A stretch of DNA of 64,000 nucleotides from Marinobacter sp. SS21 (GTDB taxonomy: Bacteria; Pseudomonadota; Gammaproteobacteria; Pseudomonadales; Oleiphilaceae): positions 62,001 to 126,000 of the forward strand of contig NZ_JAQNDA010000007.1 in assembly GCF_028369065.1 (NCBI RefSeq), given 5' to 3'. A program made the translations under genes and the position numbers. The notes under the pieces were generated by a model. That model was not told the DNA's origin. It ran no database searches and saw nothing but the letters and a program-made list of their open reading frames with translations. This document shows, in pieces, positions 42,071 to 50,633 of this stretch. How positions within the stretch are numbered: position 1 is the first letter of the stretch; the number at the start of each line of letters is the position of its first letter.

Positions 42071-43234
42071 ATGAGAACCCTGGTTGTTATTCACAGCCTC
42101 AAAATGGGCGGCATGGAGCGTGTGGCCGTCAATCTCGCCGACGCATTCGCCGAGCAGGGCCATGACAGCCACTTGCTGTCCTGCCGCCATCGCCCCAACG
42201 ATTTGAAGCCCGCCCACGCAGCAGTACACCTGCATCATCATGACCAACTGCAGGCGCTGCTGAAATCCGTCATCGGCATTCCCGTGTTTTTGCTATCCCG
42301 CCTGTTGCTGGGGGTGATTCTGCCCAAGTCCCACTTCATGTGGGTGGGCTGGCTCAATGGCTGGCTGCTGCAACGGCGCATTCAGAAACTGGAGCAACAC
42401 TACGGCCGCTTTGACCGCATCATCTTCCGTGGCCTCGGCACCTTCAAGTATTTCTGGTCATTCCGGGACGATCGCAACACCTATGTACTTGAGAACGTCA
42501 TCCATCACGACCGGCCGGCCTGGCAGAAGCGCCTGGAATGGAAACTGGTCTTCCACCATCGCCATCTGGTCTGCGTCTCGTCCGGCGTGCAGGAATCGGC
42601 ACAAGCAGCCTTCACCCGGGGTGGAATCGAGCCGCTGAGCCTGCGGGTGGTTACCAACCCCTGCCCGGTTGAACAGATTCGCGCCCTGGCCGAGCAAAAC
42701 GATCCGGACATTCCCGACGAGCCCTACCTGCTCAACGTCGCCCGTCTGGTCCCACAAAAAGGCCACGAACTGCTGCTGGAAGCCTATGCCAAGGCCCAAC
42801 CACCCCATAAGCTGGTGATTGTCGGCGACGGCGCCTTGCGCTCCGCGCTGGAGGCGAAGGCCCGCGCCCTGGGTATTGGCGAGCGGGTCCTGTTTGCCGG
42901 CCTGCGGGCCAACCCCTACCCCTGGATGCGCCGGGCCGAGCTGTTTGTGCTGGCCTCGGAATACGAGGGACTGGGCATTGTGCTGACCGAGGCCCTGGCC
43001 TGCGGCACCCCCATCCTGTCGGTGGACAGCCGGGGCGGCGTGCGGGATGTATTCCGTGGTGAACTGGAAGCGTTCCTGACCCCGCGTACCCCAGACGGTC
43101 TGGCCGACGGCCTGAAAAAGGTGCTCGCCCAATTGCCCATCGAGGTGAAGCCCGACTGGCTGGCACCCTTTGGCAGCGCCGTGGTGGTAGAAGCGTTCCT
43201 GGACAGCCACCCCGGCAACGGTCAACCGCAATGA
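42071..43234 (+). CDS. GT4 family glycosyltransferase
   Basis: 387 residues from ATG 42071 (MRTLVVIHSLKMGGMERVAV), with AGGAA upstream; a longer frame from 41894 overlaps the GT2 gene and is rejected. Donor half: PYLLNVARLVPQKGHELLLE, RVLFAGLRANPYPWMRRAEL and SEYEGLGIVLTEALACGTPI. Last intact gene of the GC-rich plus-strand run. Its stop overlaps (ATGA) the ATG of a truncated gene at 43231. Confidence 0.9.
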   Translation: MRTLVVIHSLKMGGMERVAVNLADAFAEQGHDSHLLSCRHRPNDLKPAHAAVHLHHHDQLQALLKSVIGIPVFLLSRLLLGVILPKSHFMWVGWLNGWLLQRRIQKLEQHYGRFDRIIFRGLGTFKYFWSFRDDRNTYVLENVIHHDRPAWQKRLEWKLVFHHRHLVCVSSGVQESAQAAFTRGGIEPLSLRVVTNPCPVEQIRALAEQNDPDIPDEPYLLNVARLVPQKGHELLLEAYAKAQPPHKLVIVGDGALRSALEAKARALGIGERVLFAGLRANPYPWMRRAELFVLASEYEGLGIVLTEALACGTPILSVDSRGGVRDVFRGELEAFLTPRTPDGLADGLKKVLAQLPIEVKPDWLAPFGSAVVVEAFLDSHPGNGQPQ

Positions 43235-43332
43235 GCATCACCGAAAAAGGCCGCTTTCAACAGCTGCGACGCAACTGGAACAGCCGCTTGCGGGCCCGAT
43301 GCATTAATAATTACAATCGCCGGCAGTTCTAA
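43231..43332 (+). pseudogene. 5' remnant of a ParB/Srx-like gene (homologue of 47150-47815)
   Basis: A 33-codon frame, ATGA-coupled to the GT4 gene before it, reading MSITEKGRFQQLRRNWNSRL then RARCINNYNRRQF and a TAA stop at 43330. Its first about 20 residues match the start of the intact minus-strand protein at 47150-47815 (MITEKGRFAQFRRNWTTRAR) at about 16 positions, but with mostly different, GC-richer codons. Homology stops near residue 22 (about base 43300), where the base composition also turns AT-rich. I read this as the truncated native gene at a cassette junction. Confidence 0.75.
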
Positions 43333-43347
43333 ATAGAGCACCCGGCG

Positions 43348-43554
43348 ATGACCATTGGTTCCGTGCGGGACACTATGCTGTTGAGCGCTGAAGGGCCATC
43401 CGGCTGCGAGAAAGATGAATCGGACTTGATCCTAATTCAAACTGGCGTTCACCATTTGCTATCCTTCTCAATTCCTGAACTTGCACAATGGCCAAGTTTA
43501 CGTGTTGGCACCACCTACCTACGCAGAACAACAATTCCAAGCGGCTTTAAATGA
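43348..43554 (+). other. Small open frame at the cassette junction, possible 3' remnant
   Basis: 68 codons in the same frame as the remnant at 43231 (one TAA between them), beginning MTIGSVRDTMLLSAEGPSGC. Its TGA overlaps the ATG at 43551 (ATGA), the arrangement of coupled operon genes. It could be the 3' end of a gene broken at the junction, or chance. I recognise no family. The whole gap 43333-43550 holds nothing else I can support. Confidence 0.3.
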
Positions 43555-45074
43555 TATTATTGCGGCGACTAAAAGAGCTCCCATCAAACAAGAAAGCTCT
43601 TCGTGACTCCGCATCAAGAGCATTGCTCGGCCAGAAGGACATCGTTATGGGGCATCACCCTCGCACAATTACCACAGATCTGGAACAGACCGTGATTTCA
43701 AATGGTCTATGCATAGGGTGCGGCACTTGTGCGGCTATCAAAGGTTCGCCATTCTCAATGGCATTGAACGAGCACGGCCAATATGAGGCTTATGCGGTCA
43801 CCCAGAATGATCGGACGCAGCCTCAGCCATCCGCTTCTGCGAGCAAGGTATGTCCTTTTTCTGCGAACGTGCCGGATGAGGATACGATTGGTCTCGGCCT
43901 TTTTTCAGACGCATGCGGTCAAAAAGTAGATGGCCTGGGCTATTTCAGATCACTCTACGGGGGGCACGTTACGCAGGAGGGCTTTAGAGAGAGGGGCAGC
44001 TCTGGTGGTTTTGGCTCCTGGATTCTCAATGAACTGCTCGAAACTGGGGCCGTCGATTACGTCATTCATGTGCGGCCAGCGGCCCCCGAGCAGAGTGAGA
44101 ATCTTTTATTCAGCTATCAACTATCGGGTTCGCCCCAAGAAATAGCCCTGGGAGGCAAATCCAGATACTACCCCGTAGAACTCTCGGAAGCACTGAAAGA
44201 GGTAAGAAAGACACCGGGTCGCTATGCAATCATCGGCCTACCCTGCTTCATCAAAAGTATCCGGCTCTTACAGCAGAATGATCCGGTGATGAAAGAACGG
44301 ATCCGGTTCTGCATCGGGCTCGTGTGTGGGCACCTGAAAAGCTCAGGCTATGCCGAGAGCCTTGCATGGCAAGCCGGAATTGCTTCGGATCGTCTCAAGC
44401 GCATCGACTTTCGCGTCAAGGATAATACTGACAGGGCCGACAGGTACTGCACATTGGCGGCCAGTGACACCGAAGAGCGAATCATTCCAACCAAAGAGCT
44501 ACTAGGAACAGACTGGGGAGCAGGCACCTTCAAGTACAAAGCTTGCGATTTCTGTGACGATGTCTTTGCGGAAACCGCTGATCTAGTGCTAGGAGACGCC
44601 TGGTTGCCCCAGTACGTCCACGACCCTCTGGGCACCAACCTTCTCGTCGTCAGGAACAAACACCTGGAGGGGCTTCTTCTCTCAGCAGCCGAGGATGACC
44701 GCATCGAGATAAAACCCCTCAGCGTGGAAGAGACGCTTCTATCCCAGGATGCGGGACTGAGGCACCGGCGGGAAGGGCTGAGCTACCGGCTGCGTCTTGA
44801 ACAGGATGCAGGCCACTGGACACCCCCGAAACGTATATCGGCATCGTCAAAGCGACTTCCAAAACACGAACGGCAGCGCCAATTGCTGCGCATCAGAATG
44901 CGCGAGATCTCACACACCTCCTTTTTAAAAGCCAAGACCGCTGGAGATCTGTCGATATACCTTGATAGCTTCGGCACGGTGTACCGGGAATACAAACGTA
45001 TTCGACCAGGACTGATCGAAAAATTACTTGCAAAGCTAAAGAAACTGAAACAGAAGTTGCTAGGTCGCCCATGA
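43551..45074 (+). CDS. FrhB/FdhB-like (F420 hydrogenase/dehydrogenase beta subunit family) Fe-S protein
   Basis: 507 residues (475 if the ATG at 43647 is used, which has a better Shine-Dalgarno, AGAAGGA). An N-terminal cluster motif CIGCGTC (C54, C57, C60 in the long numbering) with a later KVCPF resembles a 4Fe-4S site; further on are GRYAIIGLPCFIKSIRLL, CIGLVCGHLKSSGYAESLAW and KACDFCDDVFAETADLVLGD, typical of FrhB/FdhB N- and C-terminal domains. Such proteins recur beside polysaccharide pyruvyl transferases; the flavin/F420 chemistry is unproven here. C-terminus is highly basic. Codon use is AT-richer than flanks. Coupled (ATGA) to the next gene. Confidence 0.85.
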   Translation: MILLRRLKELPSNKKALRDSASRALLGQKDIVMGHHPRTITTDLEQTVISNGLCIGCGTCAAIKGSPFSMALNEHGQYEAYAVTQNDRTQPQPSASASKVCPFSANVPDEDTIGLGLFSDACGQKVDGLGYFRSLYGGHVTQEGFRERGSSGGFGSWILNELLETGAVDYVIHVRPAAPEQSENLLFSYQLSGSPQEIALGGKSRYYPVELSEALKEVRKTPGRYAIIGLPCFIKSIRLLQQNDPVMKERIRFCIGLVCGHLKSSGYAESLAWQAGIASDRLKRIDFRVKDNTDRADRYCTLAASDTEERIIPTKELLGTDWGAGTFKYKACDFCDDVFAETADLVLGDAWLPQYVHDPLGTNLLVVRNKHLEGLLLSAAEDDRIEIKPLSVEETLLSQDAGLRHRREGLSYRLRLEQDAGHWTPPKRISASSKRLPKHERQRQLLRIRMREISHTSFLKAKTAGDLSIYLDSFGTVYREYKRIRPGLIEKLLAKLKKLKQKLLGRP

Positions 45075-46240
45075 AAATAGCAATCCTTACTCAACCTTTG
45101 GGCCACAACTACGGTGGACTCTTGCAGGCTTACGCTATGCAAATAGTGTTACGAGAGCTCGGTGTCGACGCCGAAACTCTCGACAGACGCAAACCTGTCC
45201 GACCGATAAAGACCTACCGCGATTACGGTAAGTACGGCATAAAAAAACTTCAAGGGCGCATAAAAACGATACCTACAAAGGCCCGGAAGTCATTTGTACA
45301 CAGCAACCTGGAAGCATTTCGATCCAAGCATCTGAAAATGTCACCTACGCTGCACTCCTCACGCAAACTTGCCACCTATTGCAAGAATCAACGCTTTGAC
45401 GGGTATCTGGTGGGAAGCGATCAGGTTTGGCGGCCGAGGTATTCCCCATGCCTCCCCAACTTCTTTCTGGATTTCACCGCCAGCCCCGCTTTCGCACATA
45501 CCGTTAAAATAAGTTATGCGGCGTCATTTGGCGTAGACCAATGGGAGTTTTCAGATAAACAGACTTCTCAAGGCAGAGCACTGGCCAGCGAATTTACCGC
45601 AATATCGGTTCGTGAGAAGTCTGCTGTCACACTTTGCCGGGAGCATCTCGGAGTAAAAGCCGAGTGGGTCCTGGATCCTACAATGCTGCTATCCCAAGCT
45701 CACTACGAGGCCTTGATTTCGAAGGCTCCGGAACAGCCGAAACGTTCCGGTGTGTTCTGTTATGTTTTGGATGAAAGCTCGGAGAAGCGCAGCATCATTT
45801 CAGCTGCCGAAACACTTTTAGGGAAAGAGACGTTTACGGTAAAACCCCGACACTCGTTACAAAACACAGCGCTTGCCAAGATAGACTCCTGTCGATACCC
45901 AGCGGTTGAAGCCTGGCTCCAGGGGGTTAGAGACTCCGACTTTGTCTTAACAGACTCATTTCATGGAACCGCATTTGCCATTCTGTTTAACAAGCCGTTC
46001 CTTGCAATCGGCAATCCAGGACGTGGCCTATCGCGATTTCAATCTCTGCTCGGCCTATTAGGGCTCGAGGAGCGCTTGATAACCTCGAAGGACAAGCTCT
46101 CCCAGGCGCTTTTGGATACGCCAATTGACTGGCCGGTGATCAACCAACGACTGGAGTCGGCAGCCAAAACGTCCAAAGCGTTTCTGGCCAGTGCTCTGGC
46201 GGTTCACCAGAACGAACCCGAGCAACTGAACGATCGCTAA
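45071..46240 (+). CDS. Polysaccharide pyruvyl transferase family protein
   Basis: 389 residues: MKIAILTQPLGHNYGGLLQA (NYGG loop), GYLVGSDQVWRPRYSPCLPN, ISYAASFGVDQW, VREKSAVTLCREHLGVKAEW, VLDPTMLL and SDFVLTDSFHGTAFAILFNK. These are the hallmark segments of PS_pyruv_trans (CsaB/WcaK-like) enzymes, which move pyruvyl from PEP to a sugar as a ketal. Probably decorates an outer-core or O-chain sugar. Converges with the minus-strand GT2 gene. Confidence 0.88.
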   Translation: MKIAILTQPLGHNYGGLLQAYAMQIVLRELGVDAETLDRRKPVRPIKTYRDYGKYGIKKLQGRIKTIPTKARKSFVHSNLEAFRSKHLKMSPTLHSSRKLATYCKNQRFDGYLVGSDQVWRPRYSPCLPNFFLDFTASPAFAHTVKISYAASFGVDQWEFSDKQTSQGRALASEFTAISVREKSAVTLCREHLGVKAEWVLDPTMLLSQAHYEALISKAPEQPKRSGVFCYVLDESSEKRSIISAAETLLGKETFTVKPRHSLQNTALAKIDSCRYPAVEAWLQGVRDSDFVLTDSFHGTAFAILFNKPFLAIGNPGRGLSRFQSLLGLLGLEERLITSKDKLSQALLDTPIDWPVINQRLESAAKTSKAFLASALAVHQNEPEQLNDR

Positions 46241-46249
46241 AAGCGCAGG

Positions 46250-47131
46250 TCAGCTACGCCAGAGCCTCGATAACAAGAGTCGACGCCATGCCCTTAAATC
46301 GAAAGGGCGAACCCGCAAAAGAAGCTTGAGCGTCTTCTCATAGTCGTTTTTCCAACCGGCCAGTTTTTGGCGTTTGGCCACAAGATTCAAATAGCGGGAA
46401 GCAAGCCTGGGGTGGCTAAGGATAAACGCCCGATGCCGCTCCAGAACCCTTGTGTCACAGCCCGCCTGCCGCTGCAGGTTCGCATCGGTACTTAACCTCG
46501 GACCGGCGTGAATATAGAAATTCACAAGTTTATCCGGAACGGAACTGCAGCCTACGCCTTCGGAAAGCAATCTGAACACAAATTCGCGATCCTCAGATAC
46601 AGCCAGGCTTTCATCAAACCCGCCCCTGGCCCGGAAAGTCGCCGTACGAAACATCATACCCGTTGTACGGGTATAGGCACTGGCAACGTATGATGCCTCA
46701 GTTCCAGTAGTGCCGGAGATCAGGCATGGGTCGCTCTGAGCAACGGACTCTTCGTTTTTGACGTTATCGATGACTCTTAACGCTGGCCAAGCAAACCCCA
46801 CCGCTTCACCGTACTCGACCATCAGCTTCAGCAGCCGTGACGCATAATCCGGCTCGAGGGTGTCATCATCATCCAGAAATGCGATAAATTCAGATTTCGC
46901 CAGCCGTGCTCCCAGGTTTCGGGAAGCGGCAGCCCCGATTGGGCTGGGGTTTCGGTGAACGATCAGCCTTTGATCGTGAGAACCCAAGGCCTGCTCGACG
47001 GGCTCGGCACTTCCATCATCAACAACGATAAGCTCCCAGTCACCCAGTGTCTGAGCATAAACAGAAGCAACTGCTGCCAGCAGCATTTCGTGTCGATTAT
47101 GAGTAGGTATTACAAAGGACAATCTGGGCAT
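46250..47131 (-). CDS. GT2 family glycosyltransferase
   Basis: 293 residues: LSFVIPTHNRHEMLLAAVAS, IVVDDGS, SRNLGARLAKSEFIAFLDDD (DxD metal motif), and FRARGGFDESLAVSEDREFV. A typical GT-A enzyme. Last gene of a five- or six-gene minus-strand run coming from 50.6 kb. Sugar unknown. Confidence 0.88.
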   Translation of the reverse strand: MPRLSFVIPTHNRHEMLLAAVASVYAQTLGDWELIVVDDGSAEPVEQALGSHDQRLIVHRNPSPIGAAASRNLGARLAKSEFIAFLDDDDTLEPDYASRLLKLMVEYGEAVGFAWPALRVIDNVKNEESVAQSDPCLISGTTGTEASYVASAYTRTTGMMFRTATFRARGGFDESLAVSEDREFVFRLLSEGVGCSSVPDKLVNFYIHAGPRLSTDANLQRQAGCDTRVLERHRAFILSHPRLASRYLNLVAKRQKLAGWKNDYEKTLKLLLRVRPFDLRAWRRLLLSRLWRS

Positions 47132-47149
47132 ATTCGAACCATTTACGGT

Positions 47150-47815
47150 CTATGACGGGAGCGGATGGGAGGCAGAGCAATGCCTGTATTGCGGCAATGA
47201 ATCCAGAGCTGAGAGGTGGACCACTCCTAACTGGGCAGGAAAATACTCCAGCCCGGCAGCAATGGCGATCGCCAACCGGTGATTACCCTTGCCGCCAAAG
47301 AAAGGCCTACCCTCAGGGCCAAGATGAACAAGAACGCCACCCTCCTCACGGAAGTTACCGGCCACCAGCTCGCTCCGGGTTCGGAGCCGCCGCTCTTTCA
47401 GCACGGCTTCGTAGAGGACGTCCAACTGTTCGTATCGCTTCAACACCTCTGCACGAGTGGAAAGACGATCAACTTTTCCTTTCTCGTCAATCCACGCCAT
47501 CATCTGATTAATCAAACCGGTTTCTTCCCAAGAGACGCCCCTTACCCAATGGTCAAGGCACGCCTGAATGGTCACCCAGTCGTACAGGGAACGAGACAGG
47601 TCTTCCGGCCAAACAGTAACGACTAACGCACTCTTTTTTGAGCTCCAATGCTTCAGGCCGTATTCCAGGTCCCTGGTTCTCACCCAGAGGCGCTCTGCAT
47701 ATTTTGGTGCGTTGTTTCCGAACTCGAGCCTGTTCGAACGGTCTTTTCGGGTCGCTCTGGCTCTGGTCGTCCAATTGCGTCGAAACTGAGCGAAGCGACC
47801 TTTCTCAGTAATCAT
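47150..47815 (-). CDS. ParB/sulfiredoxin-fold-like protein in LPS cassette
   Basis: 221 residues, no signal peptide or TM helix. The C-terminal part FFGGKGNHRLAIAIAAGLEY followed by FPAQLGVVH has the G-x-H-R-L-A pattern of ParB/Srx nucleotide-binding folds (for example GxHRxxA). N-terminal half (RLWVRTRDLEYGLKHWSSKK) matches nothing I recognise. The basic start MITEKGRFAQFRRNWTTRAR is shared with the remnant at 43231. Function unknown; association with LPS genes is the only clue. It follows GT32 by 33 bases. Confidence 0.7.
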   Translation of the reverse strand: MITEKGRFAQFRRNWTTRARATRKDRSNRLEFGNNAPKYAERLWVRTRDLEYGLKHWSSKKSALVVTVWPEDLSRSLYDWVTIQACLDHWVRGVSWEETGLINQMMAWIDEKGKVDRLSTRAEVLKRYEQLDVLYEAVLKERRLRTRSELVAGNFREEGGVLVHLGPEGRPFFGGKGNHRLAIAIAAGLEYFPAQLGVVHLSALDSLPQYRHCSASHPLPS

Positions 47816-47848
47816 TGCACAACCTGTCGGTAAAATAAGATTGCGCCA

Positions 47849-48595
47849 TCAGTCCCCACCGACCTTCTGAACCATTGCCCGTAATTGCGCGCGGGTTGCT
47901 TCAATTAAATCGCTGCTCTTGCTCGCTTTCATACTCGCATAAGTCGCTTTCGTCCCCGCAAACAGCTCACAGGCATAAATGGGGCCATGGCCCGTATACA
48001 GTTCACCGGAGTGATGAATGGGGAGAAAAAAATGGCTCGGCAAAATCGTCGCGTCACTGTTTTCAGCATCACGTATAGCATTAGTAAAAGGTACAGGTCC
48101 GGTTGTCTGCCAGACCTTTCGTTCCTTGAACTTGAGCCGCTTCCAGACGAATCTCCGAGAGACATTCTCGATGCTGTTTACATAATCGATAACTTTTTTG
48201 ATAGTTCGGTGGCCTGGAACGGCTCCAACATAACCATTCGCCACCAGCCCCGGTCGAACCCTCTCATTTTCCCAAACCGCAAAAAGATCGCAGGAAAAAA
48301 GCCAATCCGGCAGGCGTTGCAAACAGACCGAATCTGCATCTAGAGCAATCCCCCCCTCAGCGTACAGAATTTCCCAACGCATAAGATCTGCTACGCCCGC
48401 ATATCCACGATCAAGCTGGGCAATTTTTTCCATCTGTGCAGAGTTTAGCCACTCTCTTTCTTTCCACTCACGATTACCCCAGACCTTAACTTCCACATCT
48501 GGGTGAAACTCTCTCCAGGTCTCGATATAAGCATCGGGGCGAAGCGATTCGTCACCTATCCAGATGAAATGAAACTTACGAGGGATATTTGTCAT
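47849..48595 (-). CDS. GT32-type glycosyltransferase (DXD sugar-binding)
   Basis: 248 residues from ATG 48595 (MTNIPRKFHFIWIGDESLRP); the frame opens at 48625. It has the GT32/Gly_transf_sug features IPRKFHFIWIG, GYAGVADLMRWEILYAEGGI and the DXD motif LDADSVCL, with TGPVPFTNAI. Members transfer mannose, galactose or other hexoses in capsule and core synthesis. AT-richer codon use; in the minus-strand cassette run. Confidence 0.85.
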   Translation of the reverse strand: MTNIPRKFHFIWIGDESLRPDAYIETWREFHPDVEVKVWGNREWKEREWLNSAQMEKIAQLDRGYAGVADLMRWEILYAEGGIALDADSVCLQRLPDWLFSCDLFAVWENERVRPGLVANGYVGAVPGHRTIKKVIDYVNSIENVSRRFVWKRLKFKERKVWQTTGPVPFTNAIRDAENSDATILPSHFFLPIHHSGELYTGHGPIYACELFAGTKATYASMKASKSSDLIEATRAQLRAMVQKVGGD

Positions 48596-48642
48596 AGACC
48601 CACTTCCAGCTCGAAACTTCGGCACAAAAACATATATAGACT

Positions 48643-49920
48643 CTAACGTTGTGTTGCCCTGGCAGTTTCAGCGTCTATGCCACCAGCAACATTGTTCGCT
48701 ACCAACAACATGGCTGGAACCCAAAATGCAAACCAATCAAAGTGGAATGGAGCGAGGGCGTTCCCCCCGTCAAACATCAGAACCGTTGCCCCGACCACCA
48801 TCGCTACAACCATATAGCGCTCACTCTTGATGGGCGAATCAGCGAATACCGCTTTTATGACCACGGGCACCCAAACCAGGCACCATAAAAGCAGGCCAAT
48901 TGCACCCGTAAAATAGGCAACGGACAAAAACATATTGTGAGGATGGTCAAACCACTGCACTCCCCCACCAACCGTCTTTACTTCAACCGGAGCCGGGGCA
49001 TTCGTCACCCCATGACCCAAAACTGGGGCATCAAGAATTGACTGTAGTGCCGAGATCCAGATGGCGGGACGCCATGACAAGCCACGACTCAAGAAAAACT
49101 CGGGAGCGATCCAATAGGCGATTATCCCAGCAAACAGCCCCAAAGCCAGAAGCCAATACCAGACCTGGTTTCGGTAAACTAGCGCCCCCCCCAAAAAAGC
49201 GACGATAATCGCCAGCTGCCCCGTTCTCCGTTCGAGAGCAACCAGGAACAAGCACAGAACGACCAAAGCAACCACACCGATGAAACGATAAGCTCGATTT
49301 CCTGGTTCGGCGAGCAACCCGAGTAACAACGCTGCCTGCGGTGCAACCATCATTGTGGCGTGCATGGCATTGATCGGCTTGACGCCATATTGGCCTAACG
49401 ATTCCTGACTGACTCCGTGGTACAAGGTAACGCCCCAAGGCGCTCCATACACCACATACATGACAACCAGGTGCCACAGGCACAGCAGCGCCACTCCTAT
49501 ACAGGCCACAAACAGTGCATTCTTTAACAACGAGGAGCGCCCCGAAACCCGGAAATACAAGAACACCAAATACAACGCCAGAACCTGAAGCGCGGCACGC
49601 AGAGTCTTTGAAATATCCGGCGATTCAGCCCAAAGAGTTGAAAAAACGGCATAGAGCACAAACAGAAGCAGCGGCAATGACCCTAGAAGCACCTCACGGG
49701 TAATCCAGCCGCGATATAGCATTAGCGGGAAAAGGACACACAAGGAGGGCACACTAATTAGCAAGTCATAAATATTGTAACCGGCCCCTGTAGACCTCTG
49801 CCAGAGAAGCATGGAAAACAAACAAAGCATGCTCAGGAAAAACCACGGCTGCAGCGCCCAGCCTCTTACACCACCTGATCCCAAAACCTTTCCCCCGCGA
49901 ACACTCAACGTTTCATTCAA
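48643..49920 (-). CDS. O-antigen ligase-like (Wzy_C/WaaL) membrane protein
   Basis: 425 residues, about 10-12 predicted TM helices (WFFLSMLCLFSMLLW; LLISVPSLCVLFPLML; VLLGSLPLLLFVLYAVF; and others). It carries the Wzy_C segment VALERRTGQLAIIVAFLGGA and the periplasmic-loop motif LGHGVTNAPAP and WFDHPHNMFLSVAYFTGAIG. The H in HPHNMFL corresponds to the conserved ligase histidine. It may attach O-chain or another glycan to the core; polymerase activity cannot be excluded. Its start overlaps the kinase gene by ATGA. Confidence 0.85.
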   Translation of the reverse strand: MNETLSVRGGKVLGSGGVRGWALQPWFFLSMLCLFSMLLWQRSTGAGYNIYDLLISVPSLCVLFPLMLYRGWITREVLLGSLPLLLFVLYAVFSTLWAESPDISKTLRAALQVLALYLVFLYFRVSGRSSLLKNALFVACIGVALLCLWHLVVMYVVYGAPWGVTLYHGVSQESLGQYGVKPINAMHATMMVAPQAALLLGLLAEPGNRAYRFIGVVALVVLCLFLVALERRTGQLAIIVAFLGGALVYRNQVWYWLLALGLFAGIIAYWIAPEFFLSRGLSWRPAIWISALQSILDAPVLGHGVTNAPAPVEVKTVGGGVQWFDHPHNMFLSVAYFTGAIGLLLWCLVWVPVVIKAVFADSPIKSERYMVVAMVVGATVLMFDGGNALAPFHFDWFAFWVPAMLLVANNVAGGIDAETARATQR

Positions 49921-50600
49921 TCAAACTGACGGGGAGCAATATTTCTACTCGCACGCTTTTCATTCAATGTATTCCGCCAAAACTGCAGCTTCTCCAAATA
50001 CAGCGCACGATCCCAATCGTCTGATTTTCGCTCGGACGACAAAGCGCCAAGGTATCCAGCACTCAGCGCCACAGGCAGCTCCCCATCAGGCAGCCTCGCA
50101 GCGATATTCCCAAGATTGTTCATAGCCACACCGCATGACAGTTTCTTTGAATACACCCGAATATCGTCTTCATCCACCATGGCCAGCTCATTCTGGTCAT
50201 TCACCAGAAAATTGGTTAGGTTCCCATCCGGCTGCTCGATCCCACACTTGTGTACTTCAGCAAGCGTCTGACCCAGTAGCCGGATAAGTTGCAGCTGTCG
50301 TTCAGGAGCTGCTTCACGAAGCACTTCCCGCATTGGCCGGTACCCATCCAAAAATGCAGTGGCAAAACAGAAACACCGACGCTGTGCCAGCCAGCCGGAA
50401 TAGACAATCTCGGGAACGGGACCGCCGACCCGACGAATCCTGAGCCCCCTACGCTGCGCCCGAATCCAATGAATGAACCCAAACAGTGGGCGCCGGTAAC
50501 ATTTGATAGCGGCGTCACGCCCGTTTATCCGCCCATGGTAGGTAATTCGGGTACGGCGGGTGTTGGCATGGAGTTCTGATATCAGTTCGATCTCAGTCAT
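49917..50600 (-). CDS. LPS kinase (RfaP/InaA-like) family protein
   Basis: 227 residues. The kinase-like fold is seen in RDAAIKCYRRPLFGFIHWIR (ATP Lys), LGQTLAEVHKCGIEQPDGNL then TNFLVNDQNE (catalytic loop with D and N), and AMVDEDDIRVY (metal loop). The HxD motif is replaced by Q-P-D. Likely phosphorylates a core sugar, by family inference. First gene of the AT-richer minus-strand block; 33 bases separate it from the GC-rich kdkA gene, so the right cassette edge lies about here. Confidence 0.78.
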   Translation of the reverse strand: MTEIELISELHANTRRTRITYHGRINGRDAAIKCYRRPLFGFIHWIRAQRRGLRIRRVGGPVPEIVYSGWLAQRRCFCFATAFLDGYRPMREVLREAAPERQLQLIRLLGQTLAEVHKCGIEQPDGNLTNFLVNDQNELAMVDEDDIRVYSKKLSCGVAMNNLGNIAARLPDGELPVALSAGYLGALSSERKSDDWDRALYLEKLQFWRNTLNEKRASRNIAPRQFD

Positions 50601-50633
50601 TCGGGTGTTGTTCTGTCATGAGGTAAGGGTGTG

